64,000 nucleotides of DNA from Campylorhamphus procurvoides (Eukaryota > Chordata > Aves > Passeriformes > Dendrocolaptidae), in NCBI GenBank assembly GCA_013396655.1, contig WBMV01000787.1, forward strand, positions 486,892 to 550,891, written 5' to 3'. The position numbers and the translations under genes are program-made. Within the stretch, counting starts at the first letter, position 1. Every line of letters begins with the position of its first letter. Positions 34,701-48,400 of the stretch are shown in pieces. The notes below the pieces were generated by a model, which was given only the letters and a program-made list of their open reading frames with translations, searched no databases and was not told the origin of the DNA.

Positions 34701-37160
34701 TCTCAGAGCCTTGAGCTGGGCTGTTACAGTCACTGAGAGCTTTTATAGCCAGGAGGGACCTGATTGCTAATGAACTAGCTAATTAATTAGCATCATTCAA
34801 AAGCTAATCTGGTCGCTCCCTTTATATGTGTTCCTAACTACGAGGCAGATTTTCCCCTGTGCCAGGACTAGAGAAGAACTGCCAATGTTGGAGTGCTCTT
34901 ACCGGCCTCTGGAGCAGCCCCAGAGCTGGAGTGAGCCCCAGAACCTGAGTGTTTGACTCATGCAGAGCTGTAGGTATTGAGGACAGTTCCTCCTTCTTTG
35001 CTTTCCCAAGCAGGTCTGCAGGGAAGGACCATTTGCCCACTCAGCCCCAAGCCCTGCTGCAGGACCCTTGGGGATTATGAGCAAAAGGCATTTTTGGAAG
35101 GGCTGTGTCATGGAATTTGGTACAGGGACAGCATCATGTCCCAGGAAATGCCCTGGCCAGCTGATTCCAGCTGAAGGGCTGGGATAACCCATCGGGAGGG
35201 TGCTGAGGAAGTGGGTGAAGAACATTTTGCTGCGTGTCGGTGTCTCCTGCTCCACCAGCCACTGTGTAAATCACGTTGGCTTCAGAGCCTGCTGGCAAAA
35301 CATAAAGCAGTCTCCATGCTCCAGCCACCACAAGGGTATTAATCAGGCTAAAAATATAAAAACAACATGAAAAACACCATCTACGGGGTGTGCGGCATCA
35401 GACACTCTCTCCGGGAGCTCAGCCAAGTGCTCATATCTCCACTCTCATAAATACACCGCCAGGAAAACGCATTATCTCTGCAGTGCTCTCAGAGCAGTGA
35501 GACCTCAGAGCAAACAGGCCATGGCACCTGCTGCATTTGAATGATTCTTCTCCATCACCTATAGGGACACTGAGATTTAAATAACTGCCCTGCAGTGCCA
35601 CAACTCTGGGAAAGCTGGCATCGGGAGGACTTGGATCAGCAGAGCCAGCCAGTGCATTCACATCAATCCTCCCATTTCAGAGCATTAGAACCTGGCCACG
35701 GACTGTGAGGTGTCTGGCATGCCTTCAGCATAGGCAGTAGTGCCAGGGGAACTGGGACATGGAACCATGGCCCAGCTCAGGGTGACAGATACACCCTGGT
35801 AAAAAACATACAGGCTTCATCATCCTGAAGCCCAAAGAATAGATTTGATGTAGAAAACATGCCCTTTGCATTGCTCTCCCTTCCCCATAAAGCCATAAAC
35901 CCCTTTCAAATGCTCCATCTCCCTAACTTTTGGATGTCATTAAACTCTTTATTAATTTACTCCAAATGTCTTCGCTCCTATTCCAGCACGGCTAACCCCA
36001 TCAAAAGAGACAGCACATGCTTAGGCAGCACTTCTGCTCTTCAAAGCCTGTTACCAAGATTAATTGCTTCTCTCGAGTCCTCTGTGAAGGAGGAACATGG
36101 AAATAATTGTTATGAGTGCTGAGTGTGAGGGGGGCAGTGGGATCCAAGGTAAAAGCGGGTTCCAAGGTGTCACAGCACCGACTAGAGTGGATGGGCTGTG
36201 CAGGCTTCAGGGGACACCCCCAAGGCTGAGGCTGGGCTCTGTCTCAGAGGATATTCCTGCAGCTCCTTGGGGAGAGGCAAAGCCCAGCTGGGCAGTGTGG
36301 TGCCACTGCAGAGCCAAACCCTGAGCTCCTGGCACCTCCCACCTCTGAACATCTTCCCTTGGATGAGAGTTGAGCGTGTCCTCAGGCTCCCCATTGCTCT
36401 TCCCTAATCACTGCTGCCTGCCAAGAGCCTCCACAGGCAGAGATCCCTCCTCCATCCCGATTTATCCCATGATGTCACCAATCCCAGTCTATCCTGACAT
36501 CACCAGTGACATCATGAGTCCTTCCCCACATCCCTGGTGCAGCAGAGGGGCTGGGCAGGAAGAACACTATTACCAGCTGGACCTGTCCCTATGGCACACC
36601 TCGAGGTCCTGCTATCCATGGGACTAAGGAGGGATTGGCAAAGCTGGTGCACCCACTTGCAGGCTGCAGAACCCCCCAAAATTCTTCCTGTCAGCCCCAG
36701 GGGGCTGCAGAAGCCACTGCATGGAGGATCCTGCATGAGCCCAGCCTGGCTGCGCTGCAGGAGCACCAGTGGGGCCAGATGTGTGCCTTACTGAGGCTGA
36801 CACGGGACATCTGCTCCGGGTTTTGGTTTCCATCGCAGAGTTCACCACATCCCCCGCAGCCGGCTGGAGGCGAGGAGACGCACATCTGGAAGCAATCACG
36901 GCTGTCACGCTTCAAGGAGATACTGCACCACAGAGAGGAGAACCCGATCCCTCGCCCCAGCAGCCTCCTCCTGCCCTCAGCCCCAGCAGATGAGCAGAGC
37001 ACCAGCAGCCATGCCATGAGCCAGATCCTGGCTGGGTGCTGAGCCCCTCCCAGGAAGGGCAGCGCCCAGTGCCAGCATGTCATTGGAGAGAGGGATGGGA
37101 TTGAGCCTCACAGTGAGGTGCTTACCCAGGCTGGAGAGATCCCCAGCTCCGTGCTGGAGC
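31722..37160. other. Intergenic DNA, no gene recognised
   Basis: Unique DNA. It includes a CTC triplet run at about 32284-32300 and a homeodomain-type palindrome at 34778-34791 (separate entry). Near 36470-36515 there are several bZIP-like TGACATCA / GATGTCAC words. I found no coding exon or RNA gene. Confidence 0.65.
34765..34818. promoter_or_regulatory. Cluster of TAAT-core sites with a perfect palindrome
   Basis: Within about 50 bases there are GCTAATGA, the perfect 14-base palindrome GCTAATTAATTAGC (34778-34791), and AGCTAATC. TAAT cores back to back are the preferred sites of paired-type and other homeodomain dimers. The surrounding sequence is also AT-rich. This is a sequence-based suggestion of a developmental enhancer in the TACC1-FGFR1 interval. 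Confidence 0.35.
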
Positions 37161-37179
37161 AGAAGGGATGCTGGATGGG

Positions 37180-37434
37180 ACAGCTCCAGAGGGACCTGGC
37201 TCTCTGCTATGGAGACAGGCTGAGAGTCAGGATTGTTCAGCCTGGAGAACAGAAGGTTCCAGGGAGATCTTAGATCCCCTTCCAGTACCACAGTTGCCCC
37301 AGAGAAGCTGTGGTTGCCCCACCCCTGGTCCCAGCAATCTGGTTTAGTGAAAGGTGTCCCTGCCCATAGCAGGGGGTTGGAACGAGATGGGCTTTAAGAT
37401 TCCTCCCAACCCAAACCATTCCAGAATTCTGTGA
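37180..37434 (+). repeat. CR1 LINE 3' end, internally deleted
   Basis: Plus-strand sequence with 'gctccagagggacctgg', GGATTGTTCAGCCTGGAGAA, 'ccttccagtacc', then AAAGGTGTCCCTGCCCATAG, 'cagggggttggaacgagatgggc' and a tail CCAGAATTCTGTGATCT. This is the CR1 3' region with an internal deletion. Confidence 0.9.
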
Positions 37435-40400
37435 TCTCCCCACTGTGAGATCGCTCCATGATCCCTCTCCATGAGCATCCTCACTGTGTTTGCAAACACC
37501 AAACCAACCTAGCAAACCCCACACTGCAGTGGGCTCCTCCACACCATCCCCCTGGTGCCTTTCTGTTTAATTAAGTGTCCCGTGGTTTCTATAGCTCACT
37601 GGAGCTCAGGAGCGCCGTCACCACGGAGTGTTTCTGGCAGGGAAGGAGCCCTTGTTCCTTTATGATATGGAATAGTTTCAGCATTAGTTATTTCTAAATC
37701 ATTCTGGTTTATGAGCAAACTGACAATTCGGCCAAGGCAGGAGGCCTGGGTCTGCACAAGGCACTAATAAAACCTTGAGATGAGTTGTAAGCCTGTGCTG
37801 GCAGCTGTGGGGGGAGGAAGGGGGATTACACCCGGGCACCTCTGCTCCTGCCTCCTCCCAGTGCAGGCAGCAGCAGCCGTATTTCTCTCTGCAGGAGGGA
37901 ATAACCACCCCAACCCACTCTCCCGGCAGCAGTGAGCTCCTCTTCATCCTGCTCTCACCTCATCCATCTCCCAGAGCATCTTTGGGTACCAACCTCCAGC
38001 TGTAGGAGGAGGAAAAGGAGGCAGGAGCCTCCACAAAATGCCCAAATAGGGCACAGTAGCCTCTAAACGGCATCCAGCCCTGCTGCCCTGGCAGGCTCTG
38101 GACCAGTAAGAGTCCAGCCTGTGGTCCCAGCCCAGCTCTCAGGAGCCACTTCAGAACCATCTGCAGCAGGAATGGACCATCCTGCCACTGAGCTGCTGGT
38201 CTGGAGCAGGAAGGTTTGGGAGGGGAAGATAAATGGACATGCTACGTAGGAATAACAAGTGCTTTGTGGAAACCATGAAGAAATAACAAACGGATTAAAA
38301 TAGAGGATCTATTTTTGGAAGGCCTGGCACGGGATCTGACCCTGAAAGCCACCTGCAAACCCAGCCAGCACCACTTCCCTGTGCTTAGATCTGGAGCCCT
38401 GCTCCAAAGGCTGAGGCTTTCCTGCCCCAGTGAAGGCAAAACATTTGGAGGGGCTTGGAAAAATCGCTTGGAGCAGCCCCAGCCCTCAGCAGCACCCAGG
38501 GGATTCCTGGCTGCAAGACCCCAAGGGGCTCCCAGGGAGAGTGAGAGTAGCTTGGAAAGCCTTGAGGGACACGAGGGCTGCAGAAACAGGCTCTGTACTG
38601 TTTGCATGCTGGATCCAGTTACCGGCCAGGTCAATAAAAGAACTGAATTCAGACTTTTATGGCTGAAATAATTGCCGCTGGCATGCCAAGGGCTCGTTAG
38701 TGGGACAGCAGGTAAGGCTGTGGCAAGAGTCTGCAGGCACCAGGCTCTGCAGCACTTGTTGCTCCTCTGCTCCCCCAGTATTTCTGAGAGGGGCACTGGA
38801 GTCAGTGGCACAAGTGTGGATGACCTGGGCAAGCCTTGGGCATCGGTCCCTTGCCTGTGAAGCACCCAGCCTTCCTCTCGCTTCTCCTCCTTCTCTCTTT
38901 TCTCCAGAAAACCCTCTGTCATGGATAGTTCTACAGCCAACAGACACAGGGCTGGGGCCAGGCACGGGGGGAGTGGGGACCCTTCAGCACGGACCCTTCA
39001 CACCCCATTTCCTTGGCTCCCTGGTGCCTGGGTGTGGTAGGGAGTGCATGTGCCCTGCACTCACAGTGGTGCTGAGCACTCCCACCTCACTGGCCATAAA
39101 AGCAGAGGGGGTTCACACTGCAGTGAGCGTGTCCTCCCTGCAAACAGAGTGAGATGATTAATTAAAGTGCAAGGCTGCTGCCAGCAGGGAGGATGGGGCT
39201 CAGGTGGTTGATTGAACTCAGGCTGTGAATCCAGCCAGAGAGTTTCTGCCTTATAGCCATGCACACAAACATCTGCTCCGTTAAGATCCAAGACATAAAG
39301 ACATGAGAGGTGCAAGGATGCAGGAATTCCAGAAGAGTCCCCGTGGCAGCTCTTCTGCTGACTGGCACCCATCAACCAAGGCACATGCAAGGCAAGGTCA
39401 GAACTCCACATGGACATGGACATCCCTGGAAATTCCTCCTCCCTGATGGAAACTCAGCAATGCACACAAATAACCACCACGTTGTCCAGCAGAGACTGCA
39501 GCACTACTAAGGGAAGGCTCTGCTTTCACCCCTGCATCAAGGTCATGTTAAAACAACACAAGATCTGGGCAGAGCCCCCATTCAATGCAAAATAGATGGG
39601 ATGGTGTGTGGCAGCCAATGTCAGCACTGCTGCTACACCTCCTGCCTGATTCCAGGGTGATCCAGTGCTCGCCCCCACGCTCAGCAAATATTGCTGGTAC
39701 CGCGAGGAGAGGAGCGGCACCGGCAAGGTCACTTCAGGGCTGGATCCCTCCTCTCCCTCCCCAAACATCTGTGCAGATGTTAACAGGCGTGGCAAGGCTC
39801 GATTTTCGATATGAAAGGCGCAGGGTTAGAGTTGAGCTCTTGGGTAAGCGACACCAAGAAAGTCAAAGTTTAATTGGCATTCCTGCCCGGGATGAAAGGC
39901 TGTGGCTGCCGGTGCCGGCACGGGCTGAGCAGGGCCATTGGTCACGGGCTGTAAAGGCCACACACAGGAGGCACTGGGGCAGGGTTCCCCTTCCCAGGGG
40001 AGCTTTGGCTCTCCCCCCTCAGCCTGTCCCTCCCCACACCCTTCCTGCATGGGTAGCAGTGCTGGGGTGCATCCCTGCCCATGCAGGTCCTTGGTCCCAC
40101 TGCTGAGGGGCTTCAGGGTGCACTGACCCCATTCTTGTCCTCACCTGCCCCCTAGGGCTGGATCCCTCTGCAAACCAGGGGACCTTCTGTCTGCTGGACA
40201 CCCTGCACCCCTTTTGCCAGCCTTTTGTAGTTTGCAAAGAGCCCAGGGGGCTCAGGCATCACCCCAAATGAGCAGAACGAAGAGTCGCTTCACCCACTCT
40301 GTGTGAAGGTCACGCAGGAACCACAGCAAGGGATCATTTGCCAGGCTGGCCAAACTGACTGAAAACAGTTATTCCACTAAAGGCAAGGTCTGGCAGATGC

Positions 40401-42180
40401 AAGTCAGTAATTTCACTTCTGATGTAAGTTGTTCACAGCGCCTCTGTGGCGGGGAGGGAGCTGGGATGATGGTTCCCATTAGCGCAGGAGTCCTCGGCTT
40501 GCTCCAAGCCCTTCCCACTTGAAATGCCTCACTGGGAAAATGGAGCCACTACCCTCAGCTACGGCCTCAATCCCTTTCAACTCCTGCATTGCAGGGGAGC
40601 TCCGGGCCCCAAGGGAGCTGCTCCAGCTTGTTTTGGGCTCCTCAGAGGAATCAGAGCAAATGGAGAAACATCTTTCTTATTAAATCGATAGAGACATACG
40701 AGCTGCTGGGAAAGCACTGGGATCAGATATGGGGAGCTTTTCCTTGTCCCACTGACCCAGGGCTGCTTCAAGGGACAGGGCTGGGGATGGCAGGTCACAG
40801 AGTGGCTTTACCTCGCCATGAGATCAGTGGTGAAGGGCCAGGGCAGCCCTCTGGGACAACAGGAGCAGATATGACATCACAGGGGTATGACAGATCATCC
40901 CCTGGATGGTGGGGTCTCACCCACCCTGACAAAGGGGGGTAGCAGTGCCAAAACAAGAGTGGGCAGAAGAAAGCACAGCCCCAACTCGCTGTCACCCCCA
41001 AGACCCTTCTGATTGCTGGTGACACTGAGCAAACCCCTGCACAGCACCCCCTGCCCCGAGCCCCAGCACTGCCTGGTGCAGGGCAGCCCCCTCCCACAGC
41101 CCCTCACCATTTACAGTTTGTTAGGAAAGAGCAAAGCACTTAGTGCTCATTACAGAGCCCTCGACTGCCAAATTCCTTCCTTCCCCTATAAATCTACTTC
41201 AGAGCTGTGAGAGACACGGGCTGCAGGCTGACCCCTCACAGCCTCCTGCAGTGAGGGACCCCAGCAGGGACAGAGGTGGTTGTGCCTGGGGAGCCTCAGG
41301 GGCAAACCCAGACCTTCCTCGGGGTGCACAAGCCAGGTAGACGTGGTGGCCAGGCACTGAATGTCCCCTGTCCCACCCCAGTGACACCCCAGAGCACATG
41401 ATGATCCAGCTGCACTCCCCAGGGACCGAGGGCCGAGCTGCCACAATTTGAAGGACCAGTTGGGATGGCTGCCAGTAGGATTCCTATTCCCTTTCCCACC
41501 CTGTTGGAGTGGCTGCAAGGAACAAGATGAGGTTCACCAAGCCATACTCTGCTGCTGAACAAAAAACATTAACAATTCCGCTAAAATACAAACTTTTTAT
41601 GCAAAAACAGTGGTTCCCCTGCTCTCCCTCTTTCCCTCCTGCTCTGCCCCATGTGTTCCCACGGGATCACTACAACCTCCACTGTGGTTGTTGCTCCACT
41701 GTTCACTCCACTGGGATGCAGCTCCTCACCCGTATTCCCAGTTCCCTCCTGCCCCTCTCCTTCCCTCCCAGCCTCCATCCCTGCCCAGGACCATGGCAAC
41801 AGCTATGACGTCTGCCTCACCTCGAGGGTGATTTGATTACGTGGGCTGAGAAAGTTCTTGTTGGAGCAGAAATGGATCTAATTATTGGCACTGACAGCGG
41901 AGCAAGGTGCCGGAGCAGAGGGGGAGGACAGGCAAGATGTGCTCAGCCGTGCCCACCAGCTCTGCTCTGAGCACAAGGTCAAGGGCAGAGCTGAGAAAAG
42001 TTCAGTGTCAGGGCCTGGGCTGCTTCTCCTGCATTCCCATGGCCCGACAAAGGCACCCCATGCCCCTGCTCTGGAGCAGTGAGTCGGTGCCGGCACGGAG
42101 GGTGGCCACGCTGCAGGGGAGGATGAGCCCCCCACGCTGCAGCTCCTCTTTCAAAGAGCCTTGGATGAGGGTTTTCACTC
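37435..42180. other. Intergenic DNA, no gene recognised
   Basis: Unique DNA. A dyad AACATCTG-TG-CAGATGTT sits at 39764-39781, followed by a less GC-rich stretch to about 39890. No coding exon, RNA gene or interspersed repeat was recognised. Confidence 0.65.
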
Positions 42181-42445
42181 CCTCCTTCCTTCGATTTCAA
42201 TGAAACTGCAATTTTTATGCAGATATTAAAAAAAAAAGCCTTGAAAAAACAGTGTTTTGGCATGTTTTTGAGGCAAAAATCCCCTTTTTGTTGGAAAACA
42301 GGCCAAAGCCTAGCCCATATTCCTTGGAAATGGGCCTTGCTCTAGTTGAAAACCAGCCAAATTTTTTGATGGAAAATTGGAAAATAGACCCAGGTTGGCT
42401 CTTGGAGAACGTGGCGTTGCAGCAAAACTTTCCATGAAAATTATC
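42181..42445. other. A/T-rich stretch with repeated GGAAAA words
   Basis: The block contains a 10-A run and many TTGGAAAA / GGAAAAT words on both strands (for example TTGTTGGAAAACAGG, GATGGAAAATTGGAAAATAG). It stands out in composition from the flanks. GGAAAA is the NFAT-type core, but simple-sequence decay is an equal explanation. Confidence 0.3.
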
Positions 42446-45400
42446 TGGAGTCTGCACAGAGCAAAAACCCTCGAAAGTGGAATTTCACCCGCCCAGGCCA
42501 GGACTGTCCCAGCAGGGATGCTGTGCCACCAGTGGGACCATCCCAGCAGGAATGCCACCAGCCACTGGAGTAGCTTCCATTGCTGCTCCAAGCATGTTGC
42601 TGTGGATTCGAGGAAGGGCAGCCATGGCTGCTTGTTTTTTCCAGCCCAATATGAGAAAAGAGCTCCCCTCTCACCCCCCCCCAGAATCTGCCCTGTAATG
42701 TGATTCTGGCAGGGCATGTTGCCTGATAGGATTTCTATTAAAATGTGATTTCCTCCTGCTTATAATTTCATTATAAGGCATTTGTGTAGAACATTGACCA
42801 CATAGGTAATATATGGGCAGGGGAGTGAAATTAGAGAGCACAGACTATTTCTAATGGAGGGCTGCAAGCAGACGTGAAATAATCAAGGCTGGGTACAACC
42901 ACCATCATTTACTGGTGCCTGACGTGAAGAAATACTTCATTGAGGGGTTATTGCCATTTAACACATCCTTCACTTCTTCCATGTCTCCTGAATGAAGTGC
43001 CCAGCCGTCCCATCTGTCTTGGGGCAGGATCTGTCAGCACAGCTCCCGCTGCTGTTCCTCTGCCAGCAGAGCAGTGCTGATGAGCCCTGCAGCCCCCATG
43101 CCCGCAGGAGGCAGAGAGCTCCTTTATTTATCAGTACTCGAGGTGTTCCATGGAAATGCAAAGTCAGGGACTCGGTGGCAAGGAGAAAACAGGAGGGTTC
43201 ACCTCCAGCCCCATCCATCTCCCCTCCAGACTAAATTCAGATTGTCTTCCCACTCCGTGCTTGCAGACACCTTGTATGGGGACAGGGAAGGCAAGTGCTG
43301 GAACTCAAAACTCCTCCCCATTGCCTTAAACTCATCCGAGACTAAACCAAACTCAAAGGACATGCTGAAATGCCATTTTCCTGGGCAAAACAAGGAGGAA
43401 AAGGCGTGTTTCCCCCTTGCAGCAGCCTGGGGGTGGCGGCAGCCCCATCTCTGGTCCTGAGCAGACGATGCTCAGCCCAGCGATGCCACTTGGCATTCCT
43501 TCCACATCCGAGGAATAAACACTGCTTTGTTTTAACCCCCCTCGCTGCACAGACAAGAAGCACTCGAGGCTTTCATAAGCTCATCTGCATAATAATGCTG
43601 GAGAATTCCTATCTGGAGTGATCGGAGTGTCAAAACCCGGGATCCAGCCGTGAATTATGGGGAGGAAGTGTTGCAGGGAAAATGACACCCGGTGTGGGAC
43701 GGAGCAGGACTGGCCAAAGGCTGCTCCCCGGCCACGGGCTTTTAAACAAATATCTGAGCAAGAGGAGGGTGAGAGGGGAGCAAGGAGGAAATTTGGGGTG
43801 CGGGTGGGATGCGTTTGGCTGCCAGAGCCTCATCCCCTGGATCAAGAGCAAATCCATGTCTTCAGGATTCACAGGGTGCTCAGTGGGAAGCTCTGGCATC
43901 ACCAGAGAGCCCCGAAACCCCACTGTGGGATGGGCCGTGGTGCCACCTGTGCACCAACACTCGCTGCACCCGGGGAGCTCAGGACTCCCCATCCCATCCT
44001 GGCCCGTGGGAATAGGGGCCACACACCCGATGGGCAATTTCTAGGGAAATTCTGATTTATGAGCAGCAAAACCTGCTAACACCATCACTCTGCAGCGAGA
44101 GACTTGTGTTTTCTCTGGCATCTGTAGGAACAGGGGCTGCTTTGAGCCGGAGCCTTCCCGAGCCCTCCGGGTGTGAGGCTGGGCGGTGATAACTTATGCA
44201 AACACACACACTGTCACCCGGCAGCTGAAATCAGCAGAAATTACGAACTCTGGCTTTGCAAGGGAAACAAAGCCGGTGAAATGAGGCCGGCGAATGGAAC
44301 AAAAGCTCTTTCCTAACTTGGATGATAACAGAGAGACAGTCAGCATTACACACGGGGTGCGGGAAGCAGATGAACCCTCAGGGACGTGGGGCTTGCCAGG
44401 ACCACGGGCACCCAGCATCCCTCTGCCAAAAGCTCCTTCCCCACGGCCCTACCTCCCCACAGCCCTTCCTAAGAGGCTCCTTGTCAGGAGGGGGAAATCA
44501 AGCATACAGCTATTGATTTATTCCAGTTATTTTAACAGATTACTGGAAAGCATAAAGAAGGCAGCTGGGCAGTGCTGGGCTCAGCTGGAAGCACGTTTCC
44601 CTCTGCCAGCTCCGTCACTGCCACACGATTGCTCCCCGAGGACCTGTGCAGCCAAAAAGTCCCTGGCTGGTGGCAGCAATTGGCCTCTCCACCCCAGCCC
44701 TCCACACTGGGGAGACATTTCTGCTCTGAGCTGGCTGCCGCATCCTCTGGCAGCTCCCAGTTGGTGCTTGGGATTTTCCCTCCCACCCCTCCTTGCTTTT
44801 CACAGACATTTTGCTGTGCAGAAGGAGCTCAGGAGGGGGTTCTGGGCAGCTCAATTCACCTGCAGAAAAACACAAGAGGTCACAGCAGTGGTGGCGTCTG
44901 CAAGGCAGGGATGCTGGGAGAAGGGACATTCAAACCCAAACCAGTCCTGCAGGTGCTCACGTCCATTCCAGCACCTCTGAGAGATGCCTTTTGCCCCTGG
45001 GGAGTGGAGAGGATCCTGCCGAGCCAAAGCTGAGTGTCAGGGCGCTGCAGATGCCAGGATGAGCCCCCCCTGGGATGGATCATGTGCCGGAGCCACTCGC
45101 AGCCTTGCACAGGCACCTTTTGTCGCCTTTCCTTCCTACTACATATTTATCAGCCTCATTTGCATGACCTTAGCATAAGCCACTGGGCCGGTCGCTGCGA
45201 AGTGTCTCTCTTGAAGACAAGCTGAAGTATTCATCTCCATAATTCTGCCGGCATTTTGACTTCCCAGGACAGAGCCTTTGTTTTATGCTATTGCCAGCAA
45301 ATTCCTGGTCGGGTGGGCTCAGGTTTCCAGCGCGCCATTAGCACACAGCCGTTCCCATCCAGAGCTCCGCAGAGTTTTCCTGTTCCCTTCCAACTCCAAA

Positions 45401-48400
45401 CAGCAGCAGCCCGGATCCTGTCGGGAGCCCTGCATCTTATTTAGATGCCTGAACACAGTCGGGATGAAAACCTCGTTTGAAAAGCTCCAGGGCCAAGGCT
45501 CCGCAGCAGCGGGCTCTGGTCATTACTCACCCGGGTGCGTTAACCAAAAAAGCTCCTTTTCCTACTTCTTACAGCTCCATTGAGTGAGAGGAAATAGGGT
45601 CGTTATGCTTTTGATTCCAGACCCTAATTAGGCCTCGGGAAAGGAAATAGTGCTCCTGAGGTAATGCGCTCGGTGCTCACCGAAGGGTCCCAGCGTCGCT
45701 CGCAGCTTTGGCAGGGTTCAAGTGTGATGGTGCTGGGGCGGAGGGAGGATCCACCCCCCCTACAATAGCCCCATTGATGCTTCCAAGGGGGATGGGGGAA
45801 AGACCCACATCGCACGGGCAGAACAGGCAGGGGGTGATTTATAAAAGGACTAAACTTCCCATTTCTTGGTGAGAGATGCCCATTTCTGAATCATATTCCC
45901 AAAATCGGCTTCCACAGCATCGGTGGTGAAGAGCCCTGTGGGGCCGAAGCAGACAGCACCAGACCCTGGGACGGGGACACCCGTCAGGGCAATTGATTTC
46001 ACCATCCTGGAAAAGTAAAAAAACCCGCAGCAACAATCTCATCGGATGTTCCTGCAAATATATCCGTGTCCATTAGCCTGCTTGGTGGGTCGGCTGCCTG
46101 GTGTGCTGACTGAGTGCTTCTGCCTGGATCGATGCTACCCGGCTTTATAAACCCACTAATCACCCTGATTTATAGGCAACATGTCTCAGCGGCACCCGGA
46201 GGCCTGTGCTTGTTCCGAGAGGAGGCTTTAAACCTTTCCTGCTTTTTAGTACTTCTGCTTTGTAGAAACCTGTGGCTGCTGGCTGCCCCCAGCCCCTTCA
46301 CTGCCCTCCCCAGGTTTGTTGGAGTGGATTACCTTGGACAGGGCTGGGGAGGCAAAGGGCTGCCAGCTCCCAGGGAGGAGGCTCTGTGAGCCCACAGATT
46401 TTGGGAGTCAGGGCTATCTCCAGCCCCACAGCACCTCTAAAGTATGATATCTGCCCAGCAACTGCTCTGTTACCTGCAGGGTTCAGCTCATAGAAATGGC
46501 TCTGGCTGCTCTGCAGCAGCCCTGGGCTTAGTGGGCTCAGAGCTGCATCCCAGCCAAGCCAGGAGTCTGAAAAATCCCTCCCTGCCCATGCCAGGGAGCT
46601 GCAGAGCCAGCAAGGGCTCCTCCAGCCCCCAACAACATCCCCCCACTGGGCAGTGGGGGCAGGAGCAGCATCAGTGGATCGGGGGCATCTCCACAGAGTG
46701 CTGGGAAGAATCTCCATGGGGTGCTGGAAAGCATCCCCACAGGATGCTGCATCTCCACAGGGTGCTGCCCGCAGCCTGATGAGCCCAGGCACGGCCCCAT
46801 TCCCTTCCTCAGCCGTGTTCAGCTCGTCAAAAGGAGCTGAAGTGCCGCTCTGATTACGGTGAGTAAGTGCCTCCGTGGGCAGCAAATGCCGGGCACTGGA
46901 GAGCTCTTCAATCAAACCACAAATAGATGGCACAGCCAGAGCCAGCAGCCAGGAACACTCGGGAGTTGCCTGGGGACCAGCGCATGCCTGGGAGAGCGAG
47001 GATGATGAGGGCAGCAAGGAGAGGGAGCAGTCCTGTCTCCATCTCTGGGTGTTGTGGTGGGCTGTAGGACACCCACCAGCCAGGCTCAGGCACACTGACC
47101 TCATGGTGCTTCTGGTCTTCAAATCTCTGAATCCGCAGAGTTCAAGTATTTTCAAAGAATTTCCTGTATTTAAGGAGAGGGCTGCTCCGGAGTGCTTTCC
47201 TGGATGCTTTACTCGTGTCTCTAAATAATGCATTAGTTTGCACTTACAGGAGTGAAAACAGCACAGGTTTTTGTTACTGCTGGGGCTGCTGATCCAGCAG
47301 CTCCTGGAGACAGAGCACAGCATCCCCCCTCCCCTGGGCTCCTTCCTCACCACAAACTCCGCTCTTCACTCTTAATTTCCCCTTTCCTATTTAATGAGTT
47401 GGTAAGCACAGGGATGATGACTGTCTCGAAATGCCCTGTGCATTAGCCAGAGATGATCCCATTAGGACCAGTCTAGCGAGCCTGGCTGGATACATCCCAT
47501 CCTGTCCGGGGCTGTCGGCCAGCACCACAGAGCTGCAGGGTCCCGTGGGACCCCCCACCTTCTCCCAGGGGATGAAAGTTCTCCTGGGACAGTGTGGGCA
47601 GCCCCACATCGTTTGACCATGCTGATCCAGCCCTTTCCACTGACGGATCTGCACATCCCTGCTCTGCCATGCTCCACCAGCTCTGCCAATGCTCTGCCAA
47701 ACACAGACAGCTTCACCCGGGAGATCGACAAGTTCCCAGAAGCGTGGGTCATGCTCTGAGGAAAACAGAGTGTTTTCAGCTGTCTGATGGTGAAAGAAAG
47801 CAGAAAAGAGAAAACAGGTTTTGTGTTGGAGCCCGTAACCTTCTGGCCCAGGGATCAGGACGTGGCAGCTCATCAGCTCCCACCTGCCAGAGACACAGCA
47901 GGTACGGGGGTGTCACAGCAAAACAGCATCACTGCTCAATAATTCAGCAGAAAAGGCCAAACAGAGGTGAGTGGTGGAAGCAGCCCAGTGGCAGGAATAC
48001 GTGAGCAGCTTCTGGAGCACCAGAATGCAGTGTGGTCGCCACTCCTCAGCAAGTGCTGCTGGCAAGAGCTGCTCAGAAAACTCTGGGTGGCTTCACTTCA
48101 ATAACACACCTGTTGATTTTCCCTCCGTTCCTCCTGCAACTTTTGTGACAACATTTTCCCTTTATATCCCTCTTCTGCTCCAGATTGCAGTGAAGAAGGA
48201 GAGCAGCAGAACCTCCCCTGACAGCTCCCACTCCTGGTGCCTCCCAGGAACCCTGGAGCATCCCAGGAGAGGCTGTGCCTGTGGCTGCTGTGGGGCATCC
48301 CTTGGTACCTGTCTTGCTCAGTGTTTGGGGGAGCCAGAGACCCCAAACAGAGGCTGCAACCCACAGCAGTGCTTGTAGATCCCCTCTGGCTGTGCCAGCC

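Noticed and set aside
36465..36520. Run of TGACATCA / GATGTCAC words as a CREB/AP-1 array
   Set aside because: Spacing is irregular, the matches are imperfect, and the block looks like a worn local repeat of 'catcaccagtgacatcatga'. It is too weak to list as a finding.
46298..47353. Minus-strand open frame of 351 codons
   Set aside because: It is the longest frame in the intergenic part, but it contains no recognised domain, includes translated tandem repeats (about 46687-46768), and lies in DNA with few stop codons. It was kept only as a note; ribosome profiling or conservation would be needed to revive it.
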